Shown here piece by piece: positions 8,825 through 19,037 of a stretch of 64,000 nt of DNA. The translations under genes and the position numbers were made by a program. The DNA is taken from positions 44,191-108,190 of the forward strand of contig CALLWB010000007.1 in NCBI GenBank assembly GCA_938016265.1, in the 5' to 3' direction. The notes under the pieces are model-generated. The model saw only the letters and a program-made list of their open reading frames with translations. It was not told the origin of the DNA and made no database searches. Position 1 is the first letter of the stretch, and every line of letters starts with the position of its first letter. The stretch comes from an uncultured Saprospiraceae bacterium. Lineage in GTDB: Bacteria; Bacteroidota; Bacteroidia; Chitinophagales; Saprospiraceae.

Positions 8825-10441
8825 TTATTTGATTTTCATTACAATATCTGGCAATTGACGACCCGCTTTATCACCAGGACATCTTGCTTTAATTTTACTG
8901 AAGTAGTAAATATCTCCTGGCTTAGCAGCGTTTTTCATTGTATTCGCCTGTCCAGAAAAACGACCACCTCTGTTCAATGTTAAGATTGGATCTGCACGTT
9001 TTGGTACACGAGCAAATTCGAATCCGTCTACTGTACATTTTGCTTCGAAATCGAAGTTCTCCAGTTTCGCATAGATACCTTCTTGTCCTTTGAATTCTCC
9101 AGTTCCCATTGCACTTTTGATACAAGTACCAATACATGGTTTAGGATCAGGAATACGTTTTACACGAAATTCGTAAGGGGTAGCTTTTAATCCACCACCA
9201 GAAAGAGTAACTGTTGCTTTTTGGCCTGGCTGAGAGACCGTAACGTTGTATTTAAATTTACCGTTGGGAGTCATACTACAACCACCACCAGAACAATTTA
9301 CTTTCAACTCTCTACTAGGAATACCACCGGCTGAAACAGCGACAGGATTGGTAACACCTACATAGAACACGTTCATTTTCTCAGCAGATACGTTAGCGGA
9401 GCGTTCTCCAACTTCATATTTAAAGGTCTTGCTAAAGTTATCAACCTTACCCGTAAACGGGTTTTTCAGGGAGATGTTTACTTTGTAAGACTTTTCTCCA
9501 ATTGAGCTTGGTGTAGCTTGATAGGTTGCTATACCATCCTTTACTGGTAAAGAAGAACCATCTACTGTAATACTTGGCTTAGATTGGCTAGAAGCTGCAC
9601 TAAGGAATATTTCAGCTTTGTATGTTTCTCCTTTGATCACATACCCTTTTTCGGCAGAAGCTACTGCTTGGAATTTGTCGAACTTAACTGTTGTCGCGCC
9701 AATTTTGCTGGCCAGGTAATTGACGATAGAAGCCTCAGAGGTTCTTGCATCATTCTGGAATTTTGCTAAAATTGGATAACAAGCAGCTACAGGCATATGC
9801 CCAAAGTTAGAGTCTTCCCAAGTTTTATTGCCTATATCCGTTGTATCGATATTTAAGGTCAATTTTTCTTTAAGAGAAGCAACTTCATCAGGTTTGATAC
9901 CTAAACTTCTGTTTCCAGCAACACTATTTACTAAAGCAATAAGTTTGTCTCTAGTTTCTTCCACCTTTGCTCTTAAAGGAGGACCTTCTGGTTCAACAGC
10001 ATCGCCTAAAGAACCTCCTGCATATCCATCTACAAAAAACAAAGTTGGAATTTCCTTGTCTTTGTATCTTTTAGGACGTCCAAGTTTCCACTTATCGACA
10101 TCTCTGGTTACTTCTTCTTCAGTATAAGCACCATCTGCTCTTTCTGTAAGACGATCTTTTACACCATCAATGTAGTCAATAAGTTCCTTTGCGATTTCAG
10201 AAGCCTGCTCAGCAGGTGGCAAAAGGGCCTTATAGTCTGGTTTTTTCTTAATGGACGCTGCCATTGATTCTACTACTTTATCATTTGCAGTAGCGATGAT
10301 GCCGTTAGTTCTGTCTAAGCCATCACCTAATTTAAAAAATGCTTTTATTATTTCCGCTGACACATTTAACGCCAATAGCGCTGTTAGTACCAAGTACATC
10401 AGGTTGATCATTAACTGCCGCGGTTCCTTTGGTATTGACAT
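8825..10441 (-). CDS. gldM: GldM/PorM, T9SS motor shaft protein
   Basis: 538 residues. The N-terminus MSIPKEPRQLMINLMYLVLTALLALNVSAE holds the cytoplasmic tip and the single membrane helix characteristic of GldM, followed by a long periplasmic region: a helical first domain (about 40-230) and then three immunoglobulin-like beta domains. A Cys pair near SGGGCSM and another near KPCIGTCIK lie in the C-terminal domain that contacts GldN and GldK. GldM with GldL forms the proton-driven rotary motor of T9SS and gliding. Gap to gldL is 85 bp, to gldN 11 bp. Confidence 0.95.
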   Translation of the reverse strand: MSIPKEPRQLMINLMYLVLTALLALNVSAEIIKAFFKLGDGLDRTNGIIATANDKVVESMAASIKKKPDYKALLPPAEQASEIAKELIDYIDGVKDRLTERADGAYTEEEVTRDVDKWKLGRPKRYKDKEIPTLFFVDGYAGGSLGDAVEPEGPPLRAKVEETRDKLIALVNSVAGNRSLGIKPDEVASLKEKLTLNIDTTDIGNKTWEDSNFGHMPVAACYPILAKFQNDARTSEASIVNYLASKIGATTVKFDKFQAVASAEKGYVIKGETYKAEIFLSAASSQSKPSITVDGSSLPVKDGIATYQATPSSIGEKSYKVNISLKNPFTGKVDNFSKTFKYEVGERSANVSAEKMNVFYVGVTNPVAVSAGGIPSRELKVNCSGGGCSMTPNGKFKYNVTVSQPGQKATVTLSGGGLKATPYEFRVKRIPDPKPCIGTCIKSAMGTGEFKGQEGIYAKLENFDFEAKCTVDGFEFARVPKRADPILTLNRGGRFSGQANTMKNAAKPGDIYYFSKIKARCPGDKAGRQLPDIVMKIK

Positions 10442-10526
10442 AGGATTTGTTAATTTTTAATTTTCTAATTGTTGTCAATTACAGGATGCTTTCCAATAAT
10501 AATATTGTGAAGCAAACTTCAATTTA

Positions 10527-11114
10527 CTATTTACCTAAAGGATTAGACATAGTAGAAAGAATGTTTCCGTAAACAGAGTTTAATGAACCTAAGTTTTTGT
10601 TTAGAGCGCCAAGTTGCTCTTTGTATACTTTAGTATCTTCGATAGAATCATTAATGTTCGCCATAGCTTCATTAAGATTTTGGTAGAAGTTACCCATTTT
10701 GTTAATTTGATCTTTAGTACCAGAGAAATCAACTTCTTGAAGTGCTTTCAAAGAAGATAAACTTCCAGACATAGTACGTAATTCACCAAGCATACCATCT
10801 AATTGACCTTCCATTTTACCGGTGTTAATATCAAGGTTTGCTCCTCCACCTGAACTCAACTCAAAACCATCAACAGTTCCTCCGTGTTTGTCAAGACCTG
10901 GGTACAATTTTTCCCAATAGTAATCGGGTTCTGGTCCGATAAGACCTAAGAAAAGGAAAATAAATGCTTCAGTAAGTAGACCTACGGTCAAGAACTCACT
11001 AGCGAAAGGAAGGCTTTCAATTTTGAAAAGGGCTCCTACCATAATACAAGCGGCACCAATTCCAATAAGAAGATTTTTTAGGTATTTGAAACCTTTAGAC
11101 TTTAAGAAACTCAT
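10527..11114 (-). CDS. gldL: GldL/PorL, proton channel subunit of the T9SS motor
   Basis: 195 residues. Two membrane helices (about 11-30 and 38-58) precede a cytoplasmic helical tail that is rich in Gly near residue 90. A glutamate at residue 49 falls in the second helix, matching the conserved acidic residue that handles protons in GldL of Flavobacterium. The GPEPDYYWEKLYPGLD segment after the helices is a family signature. GldL pentamers enclose a GldM dimer in the inner membrane and use the proton gradient to drive secretion. The gene lies between gldK (125 bp upstream) and gldM. Confidence 0.95.
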   Translation of the reverse strand: MSFLKSKGFKYLKNLLIGIGAACIMVGALFKIESLPFASEFLTVGLLTEAFIFLFLGLIGPEPDYYWEKLYPGLDKHGGTVDGFELSSGGGANLDINTGKMEGQLDGMLGELRTMSGSLSSLKALQEVDFSGTKDQINKMGNFYQNLNEAMANINDSIEDTKVYKEQLGALNKNLGSLNSVYGNILSTMSNPLGK

Positions 11115-11239
11115 TTTATCAGATTTAAAGTTAGTTAAAAGGGTTGTGAATTAAACATAAGAATATAAGTCAGTGCTGCAACACATGCAACACTTAAATA
11201 TGGCATTAAATTTAATAACTTAAACTTAATAATACCAAA

Positions 11240-12484
11240 TTATTTGAAATCGTTAAGGGAACGTCCTAGGAATGTAAGGGCGCAACGGAATCCTACGTAG
11301 GATTTAGCAGTGTCCTGGTATTCCCAGTGGCGAGTACCGGTTTGGATGAAGTAAGCGATATCTTTCCAAGATCCTCCTCTGATTACTTTACGTTTCCAAG
11401 CATTAGGATCATCATCCTCCGCATCAAAACGGATGTCAGGATTCAGGTCATGTTGGAAAGCATAAGCATTCTCATAGAATGCAGAAGATGTCCATTCTGA
11501 TACGTTACCAGCCATACAGTATAGCCCGTAGTCATTAGGGAAGTATGCATCGCCTTTTACAGTGTACAATCCACCATCTTCAGGATAGTTACCACGTCCA
11601 GGCTTAAAGTTAGCCAGGATACATCCTTTAGCGTTTCGTACATAGTACCCACCCCATGGAAAAGGAGCCCAGTCGTGACCACCACGAGCAGCGTATTCCC
11701 ATTCATGTTCTGTAGGCAATCTGAAGTCTTCTGTACTGTATTCTCCTGCTTTAGAAGCAAAAGCGTTCCAATATTTAGTTCTCCAGTAGCAAAATGCATT
11801 TGCGTGTCTCCAGTCTACACCGACAACTGGGTAGTCATCGAAGGCAGGGTGCCAAAAGTAGTTTCGTGTCATCGGCTCATTGTAAGAATAAGTGAAGTCA
11901 CGAACCCATACTAGTGTATCAGGATATATAGCGATTTTGTTTTTCTTGATGAAATCAGTCCGATTGGATTGATAGTGGTCATGAGCTGCTTTTTTCCAGT
12001 CATACCATTGGTATTCGAATTGAAGATCTCTATTATCCATTTCTTTGCGACCACCGAATCGCTCATCTTCTGAATAATACATATCTTCCAATTCCTCTGC
12101 TTTGTAATCGATTTCAGCATCCCAGTCAATACTAGTAGAACCATCATCATTTTCGGTGAATTGGTCTAGGTAAGTATGAGCGATAGAATCTTGAACCCAA
12201 TTTACAAATTGGCGATACTCATTGTTAGTAATTTCAGTATCGTCCATATAGAATCCCTTAATAGAGATTGATTTTGGACGCTGTACCATGGTATTATTCA
12301 CATCTTGATCACTAGGACCGATGTGTAGTGTTCCAGAAGGAACGTATACCATACCGTAGGGATTAATGCCTTTCCAGGCTGGTCTGTTCAGAACACCGGT
12401 CAATTGACCATTGCTACCTGATTTACAAGCACCTATTGTGACTAGCACAACAAGAGCCAGAAGAAACTTAGGAAAATTTTTCAT
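11240..12484 (-). CDS. gldK: GldK/PorK, outer-membrane T9SS ring lipoprotein
   Basis: 414 residues. A lipoprotein signal ends at GACKSG (Cys20). The body is an FGE-sulfatase-like fold: GFYMDDTEITNNEYRQFVNW near residue 85, then RLPTEHEWEYAARGG and the C-terminal WKRKVIRGGSWKD with GFRCAL. The catalytic cysteines of true formylglycine-generating enzymes are not expected in GldK, which is structural. GldK and GldN form the ring attached to the inner face of the outer membrane. It is first in the gldKLMN run and lies 199 bp downstream of a PorP-family gene, the porPKLMN order known from Porphyromonas. Confidence 0.93.
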   Translation of the reverse strand: MKNFPKFLLALVVLVTIGACKSGSNGQLTGVLNRPAWKGINPYGMVYVPSGTLHIGPSDQDVNNTMVQRPKSISIKGFYMDDTEITNNEYRQFVNWVQDSIAHTYLDQFTENDDGSTSIDWDAEIDYKAEELEDMYYSEDERFGGRKEMDNRDLQFEYQWYDWKKAAHDHYQSNRTDFIKKNKIAIYPDTLVWVRDFTYSYNEPMTRNYFWHPAFDDYPVVGVDWRHANAFCYWRTKYWNAFASKAGEYSTEDFRLPTEHEWEYAARGGHDWAPFPWGGYYVRNAKGCILANFKPGRGNYPEDGGLYTVKGDAYFPNDYGLYCMAGNVSEWTSSAFYENAYAFQHDLNPDIRFDAEDDDPNAWKRKVIRGGSWKDIAYFIQTGTRHWEYQDTAKSYVGFRCALTFLGRSLNDFK

Positions 12485-12683
12485 ATTCGCACCCGAATTT
12501 TTCGACAGATAAATAGAATTATACGAACTATTGATTAAGAGAACTGTAAATATAGAGTTTGTTGCAAAAAATTAAAAATAAATAGCATTAAATTTTTGAC
12601 CATTCTACATAAGATCTCTGTTAACCAACAAATACGTACTTGTTATGTTAAGTATTTTGTAATCTTTAATTTAAATCACGAAC

Positions 12684-13688
12684 CTAGTAAAACCTCGGGT
12701 TGTAGATAATCTTCGCAGGAATTTCTCCCCCGATTTCTTTATTTAGGTTGTAATTAATAATAATTTCATGTGAGCCTTTATTCACTGCTTTCAGTGAAGA
12801 TAGTGACAGATCATATGAATAAGCGACAGTTATATTCTCTGTAACATGCATTCCAGCTAGAAATATAACTGCGTCTATAGTATTTTTATTGTATCCTCTG
12901 AAGGAAGCTCCTCCAAATATACTTTTATTGTATCTTAATATACCGGATAATTCTGCTTGGGTTTGAATGATGTCTGACTTAATTAGTATCGATGGTTTTA
13001 AGTCAAATTTCTCACTAATCGTTAACTCATATGCAAATATAAAAAAATAATTTCTTAAATATTTGATCTTCGTTTCGGCACCCAATTGATAACTTACTGC
13101 AGACTCCAACAAATTGTTGGCGGAAATCCCTATTTCAGTACGTTTGTTTTTATAAAATGTTCCGAAATTTAATGTGGGGGCAATTCCGCTTGCGACTCCC
13201 GAAGGTATGAAATTATCATTATGATTTATCGTATTTCCTTCATAGTCTCCATCTGGTGCTCTTAATTTGCTACCATCTATTGATTTCTGAATAAAACCTC
13301 CTCCAATTCCTATCGAAAACAACCCTGAATTTCTCATGGGTTTTATGTAGTTATATGATAGTTCGACAGAAGTATTTCGTTCTGCACCGAGTATATCATT
13401 TTCGATATTAATCCCTACCCCACTGCTAAGATAACTCCAGGGTAGATGTGCGGTAACATTTTGTGTTATCGGACTACCTTCCAATGCCACCCATTGTTTT
13501 CTAAAAACTCCTGTAATGCTCAGAGAGTTATCCAGACCGGCATAAGCTGTATTAAAATTATGTTTGTTTAGCATGTACAAACTGTACTGAACAGGTTGTT
13601 GAGCAAAAGCCAAAACACCTTGGGAAAAAAATAGCAGGAAGAAAAAATATTTTAGAATCACATTCATACCATCTCTATCATTATTCAT
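12684..13688 (-). CDS. PorP/SprF-family outer membrane protein
   Basis: 334 residues. After a short hydrophilic lead and signal peptide (ending AFAQQ), the start QPVQYSLYMLNKHNFNTAYAG is the PorP/SprF family signature, followed by alternating beta strands of a 14-strand-type barrel such as WVALEGSPITQNVTAHLP, and a terminal aromatic. These barrels anchor T9SS cargo or work with the translocon. Position immediately upstream of gldK in the same direction suggests this is the PorP of the core apparatus rather than one of the many SprF paralogues, but that is inference. A second in-frame ATG at residue 8 would give a tighter signal peptide. Confidence 0.88.
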   Translation of the reverse strand: MNNDRDGMNVILKYFFFLLFFSQGVLAFAQQPVQYSLYMLNKHNFNTAYAGLDNSLSITGVFRKQWVALEGSPITQNVTAHLPWSYLSSGVGINIENDILGAERNTSVELSYNYIKPMRNSGLFSIGIGGGFIQKSIDGSKLRAPDGDYEGNTINHNDNFIPSGVASGIAPTLNFGTFYKNKRTEIGISANNLLESAVSYQLGAETKIKYLRNYFFIFAYELTISEKFDLKPSILIKSDIIQTQAELSGILRYNKSIFGGASFRGYNKNTIDAVIFLAGMHVTENITVAYSYDLSLSSLKAVNKGSHEIIINYNLNKEIGGEIPAKIIYNPRFY

Positions 13689-13810
13689 TCAATATAAAAG
13701 TAAGTAAAATTATTGACTACACATTTAACATTTCTAGGCGTTAATGTTTTGTTAAAGTTTTATTAACAAGAAAATTCGACGCCAAAATGAAGCCAAAAAG
13801 GCAAATCTGC

Positions 13811-15874
13811 TTAGTTGAGATCATCTTTCAACTGAAGTAGCAATTCCTCTATAGAGTAAACGGGCATTTTGCAGGCTTTGTTTTCACATAGATAAATTAA
13901 TGTTTCTTCTTCGGCGCTTCGGTCTCTCAATAAAGGGTAAGTTTCTACCTCATCTGGTGCAGCCATGATTACTTTATTCGGAATAAAAAGATGTTCCACT
14001 TTTGACGCTAATTCTTTGTAATTAGGACCAATCACAGCAATTTCTTTCCAAGTATACACGCTATACATCATGCATTCCGCCCATTTCGAAAATGAGCTTG
14101 CATGTTTTTTCACCGCCCCTTCCAATTGAAGCAACATTTGATGTGCCAATTGCTCATAAGGAAGATGTTCGAGTAGGGCACCTAATTTCATTAAGTTTTC
14201 TACCATTACTGAGTTGCCGGAAGGAATTGCACCATCGTACAAATCTTTTTTCCTAACAATCAGATCATCCTGAGTTGAGGAAGTGAAATAAAACAGCTTA
14301 TTTTTTTTGTCAAAGAACTTATCCAGAACGAACTCTGTGAGTTCTCTGGCTTTTATAACGTAGTTAAGATCAAAAGTAACAGCGTGCACATTCAACAGTG
14401 CTTCTATAAGGTATGCATAGTCGTCAAGAAATGCATCGTATTTACTTTCTCCTTCTTTAAAAGTGTGTTTTAACGCTGGGTAGTTTGCAGATTTAAAGTG
14501 ATGCAAAATGAATGCCAAGTTGTCTTTTGCTATGTCACAGTACAAATCATTTTGCAAGGCAGAACCTGCTTTTGCATAAGCTGTGCACATAAGCGCATTC
14601 CAATTCAATAATATTTTGTCATCTAATCCTGGTGCAACTCGTTTGTTACGTTGGGTAAACAGGACTTTTTTGTTTTCAGCGAACTGTTTTTGCAGTACAT
14701 CTGCTTTCTTATTATGTAAGGACGCAAATTTTTCCAATTCTGTTGCACGCCATAAAATATTAACTGATTCCCAGTTACCCTTTTCGGTGATACCGTAGTA
14801 TAGACAAAATAATTCGGCGTCTTCCCCTAGTAGATCTTGGATTTCTTTTTTATCCCAAACATAAAATTTCCCTTCTACCCCTTCAGAGTCAGCATCATAG
14901 GCAGAATAAAATCCTCCTTTCGGATTAGTCATTTCCCGCTTTACAAAATCGAGTGTTTCTATAATTGTTGATTTATACAACGGTTTTGGCAACACTTTGT
15001 AGGCATCAGACAACAGTCCTATCAACAAAGCGTTATCATATAACATTTTTTCGAAATGCGGAATCATCCACTCTCGATCTACTGTGTATCTTGAAAACCC
15101 GCCGCCCAACTGGTCGTAAATTCCTCCTAATATCATTTTGTCCAGTGACAATTCCAGATGGTCAAGGGCTTCTTGACTTCCAGTAAAATGATGATAATTT
15201 AGTATAAAACGGAGCCCCATGGTATTGGGAAATTTTGGTGCGCCTCCAAAACCGCCTTCCAAATTGTCAAATCTTTCACGAAGATTATAATATACATCTT
15301 GGATGAACGATTCATTAAATGGATTTAGCGTTTCATCTTCTACTACCTGGACAAAAGAGGTTTCTGACCCTGCCACATAGCCTAACAACTTTTCTGCTTG
15401 CTCTTCAATTACTTCGCGTTTTGTATTAAAAGCATTAGAAAGGTTGTTAAGAACAGTATACCAGGATGGTCGATTATGTGCTTCGTGGGGAGGAAAATAA
15501 GTCCCACCATAAAAGGGTTTTGCTTCTGGAGTAAGAAAGCAGTTTAGGGGCCAGCCGCCTGCTCCGGTGATCACCTGAACTGCCTCCATGTAAATCTGAT
15601 CGACGTCTGGACGTTCTTCTCTATCCACTTTTATGTTGACAAAGTTATGATTCATGAATGCTGCAATCCGTTCGTCTTCAAAGGACTCTCGCTCCATAAC
15701 ATGACACCAATGGCAAGTAGAATAACCGATACTTACCAAAACTGGTTTGTTTTCTGACTTTGCTTTTGCAAAAGCTTCTTCCCCCCAGGGATACCAATCT
15801 ACTGGGTTGTGTGCATGCTGAAGTAAATATGGACTGGTTTCCTTTGCTAGTCTATTGGTGAATTTTTTATTCAT
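13811..15874 (-). CDS. Thioredoxin-domain protein of the YyaL/SSP411 (DUF255) family
   Basis: 687 residues, the family's normal length. The N-terminal DUF255 domain opens with [21 protein letters not shown] and carries the thioredoxin-like CHWC motif (Cys54, Cys57). The remainder is an (alpha/alpha)6 toroid similar to glycoside hydrolases or epimerases, with the family blocks [22 protein letters not shown] and [18 protein letters not shown]. Function is poorly defined; relatives span bacteria to human spermatogenesis protein 20. It is preceded by a strong terminator, so it is probably transcribed alone. Confidence 0.92.
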   Translation of the reverse strand: MNKKFTNRLAKETSPYLLQHAHNPVDWYPWGEEAFAKAKSENKPVLVSIGYSTCHWCHVMERESFEDERIAAFMNHNFVNIKVDREERPDVDQIYMEAVQVITGAGGWPLNCFLTPEAKPFYGGTYFPPHEAHNRPSWYTVLNNLSNAFNTKREVIEEQAEKLLGYVAGSETSFVQVVEDETLNPFNESFIQDVYYNLRERFDNLEGGFGGAPKFPNTMGLRFILNYHHFTGSQEALDHLELSLDKMILGGIYDQLGGGFSRYTVDREWMIPHFEKMLYDNALLIGLLSDAYKVLPKPLYKSTIIETLDFVKREMTNPKGGFYSAYDADSEGVEGKFYVWDKKEIQDLLGEDAELFCLYYGITEKGNWESVNILWRATELEKFASLHNKKADVLQKQFAENKKVLFTQRNKRVAPGLDDKILLNWNALMCTAYAKAGSALQNDLYCDIAKDNLAFILHHFKSANYPALKHTFKEGESKYDAFLDDYAYLIEALLNVHAVTFDLNYVIKARELTEFVLDKFFDKKNKLFYFTSSTQDDLIVRKKDLYDGAIPSGNSVMVENLMKLGALLEHLPYEQLAHQMLLQLEGAVKKHASSFSKWAECMMYSVYTWKEIAVIGPNYKELASKVEHLFIPNKVIMAAPDEVETYPLLRDRSAEEETLIYLCENKACKMPVYSIEELLLQLKDDLN

Positions 15875-15906
15875 AGTATTAAAATATTGAGCTTATAAAA
15901 CAAAAA

Positions 15907-15932
15907 ACCTGACAAACATTCGTTTGTCAGGT
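15907..15932 (-). terminator. Terminator after hemD
   Basis: An 11-bp perfect stem, ACCTGACAAAC at 15907-15917 with GTTTGTCAGGT at 15922-15932, and a 4-nt loop. On the minus strand it is followed by TTTTTTGTTTT. It closes the DUF4271-hemD transcript and lies just upstream of the YyaL-family gene. Confidence 0.9.
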
Positions 15933-15979
15933 CTATTATTTTGATGGCCGACAGATTAGAATGATCTAAACTATCTGGT

Positions 15980-16753
15980 CTATTTTCTTGTATTTGACTC
16001 TTTGAGGTAATTTTCAATTGCCATTGTCATTGAAGGAACATTAGGCATTGGAGCCTGAATGTTAATATTTAGCTCTCGATCTGTTACCGCTTTGCAAGTA
16101 GATTTTCCAAAGGCAGCTATTCTGGTTTCCTTTTGCAAAAAGGTTGGGAAGTTTTCATACAGGGAGTGAATTCCTAATGGACTAAAAAACACAAGCATAT
16201 CGTAAGTTATGTTTTCAAGATCCGACAGATCGCTGGCAACCGTTTTGTAGAGTACGGCTTCCTGATAGTCAAACTCATTATCCTTGAGAAAAGCGACAAC
16301 TCTTTTTGCTCCTAGATTGGAACACGGAAGAAAGAACTTCTCATTTTTCTTATGCTTCATGAAGGAATCCTTCATGTCCAATATGGATCTTTTCCCAAAA
16401 AATACCTTCCGTTTTCTGTATACGATGAACTTTTGCAGATAAAGCGCTATAGCTTCAGAAATACAGAAATATTTAGTCTCCTGAGGCATTTTCACCCTCA
16501 TTTCCTCGCAAATTCGGAAGAAGTGTTCAATAGAGTTTCTACTCGTAAAAATGATAGCCGAGAAATCACTCGGACTAACACGATACTTTCTAAACTCTTT
16601 GAAAGATACTGGTTCCACTTGAATGAATTGGCGGAAATCGATTTTGATACCGTACTTTTCCGCTAAATCAAAATATGGAGATCGTTGAGGCTTGGGTTGG
16701 GAAATCAGAATACTTCCTACTGGCTTTAACTGCCCGGTTGTTAATTCACTCAA
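15980..16753 (-). CDS. hemD: Uroporphyrinogen-III synthase
   Basis: 257 residues. The two-lobed HemD fold is visible: the opening VGSILISQPKPQRSPYFDLAEKYG, the middle FSAIIFTSRNSIEHFF, and in the second lobe the VLYKTVASDL and MLVFFSPLGIHSLYENFP blocks with AAFGKSTCKAV near the end. The enzyme closes hydroxymethylbilane into uroporphyrinogen III in heme synthesis. HemD is weakly conserved, so the call leans on these blocks and on pairing with DUF4271, which sits next to hemD across Bacteroidota. The 18-bp gap to the upstream DUF4271 gene implies one operon. Confidence 0.85.
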   Translation of the reverse strand: MSELTTGQLKPVGSILISQPKPQRSPYFDLAEKYGIKIDFRQFIQVEPVSFKEFRKYRVSPSDFSAIIFTSRNSIEHFFRICEEMRVKMPQETKYFCISEAIALYLQKFIVYRKRKVFFGKRSILDMKDSFMKHKKNEKFFLPCSNLGAKRVVAFLKDNEFDYQEAVLYKTVASDLSDLENITYDMLVFFSPLGIHSLYENFPTFLQKETRIAAFGKSTCKAVTDRELNINIQAPMPNVPSMTMAIENYLKESNTRK

Positions 16754-16771
16754 CTTATTGAATTTTATATA

Positions 16772-17713
16772 TTAAAGCATTGAACCCCAGTTAGTAATTA
16801 GCTTTATCAGTAAAACCACAGGGGCTATTTCGACGGTGCAAAGGTAAATAAAAAAATGGAATTTATGCAGTGATAAAAACTTATTGGCAATAATTAATCC
16901 TCTGAATATTCGGTACAAATACACTACCGCAATAACAACCAGCGCTATATATATCGAAATAAATCTCATTTTTTCTGGAGAAAAAGCCATAAAAATAACC
17001 AAGGGCAACACAATCACCCCTAAAACATGGTTAAAAACGGAGATCGTATAGCTATATAAACTGATTTCTTTACTGAAAGGAAAGATACTCCCAATAATGT
17101 ACAATAATAAATGCCGAGCTACCCAAATTATACCGACCAAAACAATACAAAGCAACATCATCCACTTTCCCCTTGGGAGCACATCAAAATAATTTCCAAG
17201 TAGGAATAGAAACAATCCCATGCAGATCACATAAAAGAGATACAATAGTAAAAAAGGGCCTTTCGCAACGTCTTTTTGCTCTCTATGCAAAAGTTTTAAA
17301 ATGTTTTCATTGGTAAAGGCCTTGAAACTATTCCGTAAGTCTGTTTTGAATACCGTATTTAGGACCGCCAACAATCCAAGCAGAATAAAGAGAATAATCC
17401 CAAGAAAAAAATGAGGAACTGGACCATTTTGAGGAAATCTCGGCATTTCGATTTTTCGCTCGGAGTTTCCAGAGAAGAGCGTTCCTTGTCCACCATCGGA
17501 GGAACTTTCCCTTGTTCTTATTTCAAACGGATTGGATGGATCGCCTAGGGGTGTATTATCTACTTTAGAAGAATTTTCGGTTTCCTTTTTCTTTCTGTCT
17601 TGCAATTCAAATGGGTTGTCTGTTGTCTGCGCCTCCACTTGAATGCTCGGCAACAAACAAACAAGAACGACTAAGAAAACAAACCCTTTTATTAGTTTAT
17701 GAATTGACTGCAT
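16772..17713 (-). CDS. DUF4271 integral membrane protein
   Basis: 313 residues. A signal peptide (to about residue 28) and a hydrophilic Ser/Lys/Asp-rich region with repeated NPFELQDR and NPFEIRTR elements precede seven or so membrane helices from residue 100 onward. The helical part matches DUF4271, a family of unknown function found beside hemD in this phylum. The repeated NPFE(L/I) motif in the periplasmic segment may be a short docking peptide; that is inference. A -7 box lies about 29 bp upstream. Confidence 0.82.
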   Translation of the reverse strand: MQSIHKLIKGFVFLVVLVCLLPSIQVEAQTTDNPFELQDRKKKETENSSKVDNTPLGDPSNPFEIRTRESSSDGGQGTLFSGNSERKIEMPRFPQNGPVPHFFLGIILFILLGLLAVLNTVFKTDLRNSFKAFTNENILKLLHREQKDVAKGPFLLLYLFYVICMGLFLFLLGNYFDVLPRGKWMMLLCIVLVGIIWVARHLLLYIIGSIFPFSKEISLYSYTISVFNHVLGVIVLPLVIFMAFSPEKMRFISIYIALVVIAVVYLYRIFRGLIIANKFLSLHKFHFFIYLCTVEIAPVVLLIKLITNWGSML

Positions 17714-17741
17714 CTTCTACTGGAAATTTCTTCTATTTGGA

Positions 17742-17749
17742 CAAATTTA
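17742..17749 (-). promoter_or_regulatory. -7 promoter box for DUF4271-hemD
   Basis: Minus-strand TAAATTTG fits the Bacteroidota -7 consensus TAnnTTTG exactly. It would place transcription start roughly 20-25 bases before the ATG at 17713. No clear TTG -33 element is seen. Confidence 0.45.
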
Positions 17750-17754
17750 GGGAA

Positions 17755-17842
17755 TTAGTTGTTAACTAACTGGGTTATTAAGTTATTAAGTTGAGCGCGT
17801 TACAATAACTTAACACACCTAATAACTCTATATCCTTGGTAA
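17755..17842. repeat. TTA-rich intergenic hairpin, copy 1
   Basis: The left arm holds GGGTTATTAAGTTATTAAG and the right arm holds the complementary-sense ACAATAACTTAACACACC and AATAACTC. The arms can fold on each other imperfectly around a GC-richer centre (GAGCGCG). It belongs to a family of at least five similar elements in this window (others at 18924, 29530, 30355 and 58988), all in gaps between genes. Confidence 0.5.
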
Positions 17843-17849
17843 CATAAAA

Positions 17850-18923
17850 CTATTTCCCAAATAACGCAATCAATTCGCGGGCGGCTTTGAAGGAAGAATA
17901 ACGGCCTGCAACGACTTCTTTTTCCAGAAGGCGAATCTGTTGTTTGATGTTTTCCTGTTGATAAAATAATCGGCCTAGTGACTCCTTAATGGTTTGATGT
18001 AGCCAGTATTTTGACTGTTCCTGCCGATTCAATTCCCACGTCTCTGTCTCCTTCATTTGCTCTTGATAGCCGGTGATGGTAGTCCAGATTTCAGCTAATC
18101 CTTCCCCAGAAATTGCAGAACAAGTTCTAGCTTTTGGTATCCAGGAGTTTTCTTTAGGAGGAAACAAATGTAATGCATTTTTATAGGCCTGTCGGGAGCG
18201 GTTTGCTAAGTCAACATTAGCCCCGTCTGCCTTGTTGACCACGATCAAATCAGCCATTTCGACAATGCCTCGTTTGATCCCTTGCAATTCGTCTCCACCA
18301 CCCGGCAGCAATAACAACAAGAAAAAATCAACCATCGAATGAACAGCAGTTTCAGACTGCCCTACCCCAACCGTTTCTACTAATATAGTGTCATAGCCTG
18401 CAGCTTCCAGAAGCATGATGGTTTCCCTTGTTTTCCTCGCCACACCACCCAACGAATCGCCAGCCGCAGAGGGCCGGATAAATGCGCGGGAGTCGCTGGA
18501 TAGTTCTTCCATCCTGGTCTTGTCCCCAAGAATGCTGCCGCCACTTACCTGGCTGCTAGGATCTACTGCCAGGACTGCTACTTTTTTTCCTGCTTCCAAC
18601 AACAATTTACCAAACGCTTCGATAAAGGTACTTTTTCCAACTCCAGGCGTACCTGTAATACCAATCCGGATTGAATTTCCAGTTTGGGGTAGGCATAAAT
18701 CTACCAACTTTTCTCCTAGCAATTGATGATCTGGTCGTTTGCTTTCTATCAAGGTGATGGCCTTACTCAATACCGCCCGATCTCCTTGCTGTATTCCTGT
18801 TAGGAATTGCTCAAGGCTTGGAAGGGCCCGCTTCTTTTTCATCAACTTCTGGATAGCGGTTTCGTTGATTGAATTTGGCTGGGGTACTCCTTCTTTGATT
18901 TTCGGCTTTGTCGGTTTGTCCAT
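17850..18923 (-). CDS. meaB: MeaB, GTPase chaperone of methylmalonyl-CoA mutase
   Basis: 357 residues. G-domain motifs are in order: Walker A GTPGVGKST (residues 91-99), switch region VDPSSQVSGGSILGDKTRM, the DxxG-equivalent VETVGVGQSE, NKADGAN for base specificity, and a helical C-terminal dimerisation arm. MeaB (ArgK-type) loads adenosylcobalamin onto the mutase and protects it from inactivation. The mutase genes mutB and mutA lie 2-5 kb upstream in the same orientation, separated by two unrelated-looking surface-protein genes. The N-terminal 30 residues are Lys/Pro-rich and probably flexible. Confidence 0.95.
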   Translation of the reverse strand: MDKPTKPKIKEGVPQPNSINETAIQKLMKKKRALPSLEQFLTGIQQGDRAVLSKAITLIESKRPDHQLLGEKLVDLCLPQTGNSIRIGITGTPGVGKSTFIEAFGKLLLEAGKKVAVLAVDPSSQVSGGSILGDKTRMEELSSDSRAFIRPSAAGDSLGGVARKTRETIMLLEAAGYDTILVETVGVGQSETAVHSMVDFFLLLLLPGGGDELQGIKRGIVEMADLIVVNKADGANVDLANRSRQAYKNALHLFPPKENSWIPKARTCSAISGEGLAEIWTTITGYQEQMKETETWELNRQEQSKYWLHQTIKESLGRLFYQQENIKQQIRLLEKEVVAGRYSSFKAARELIALFGK

Positions 18924-19037
18924 TAAGTTACTGGTTATTGAGTTACTAAGGTATTGGTTATTGGCTGGTTTTGCAACATCTGGGGTATCGCTTAATTACT
19001 TAGTAACCTAGTAATTCATTACCTGTTAATCCATAAC
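18924..19037. repeat. TTA-rich intergenic hairpin, copy 2
   Basis: The left arm (about 18924-18965) has GGTTATTGAGTTACTAAGG; the right arm (about 18991-19037) has CTTAATTACTTAGTAACCTAG and CCATAACC in the opposite sense, so the two pair imperfectly over some 35 bases around the centre TTTGCAACATCTGGGG. It fills the whole gap between meaB and the transglutaminase-like gene. Confidence 0.55.
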
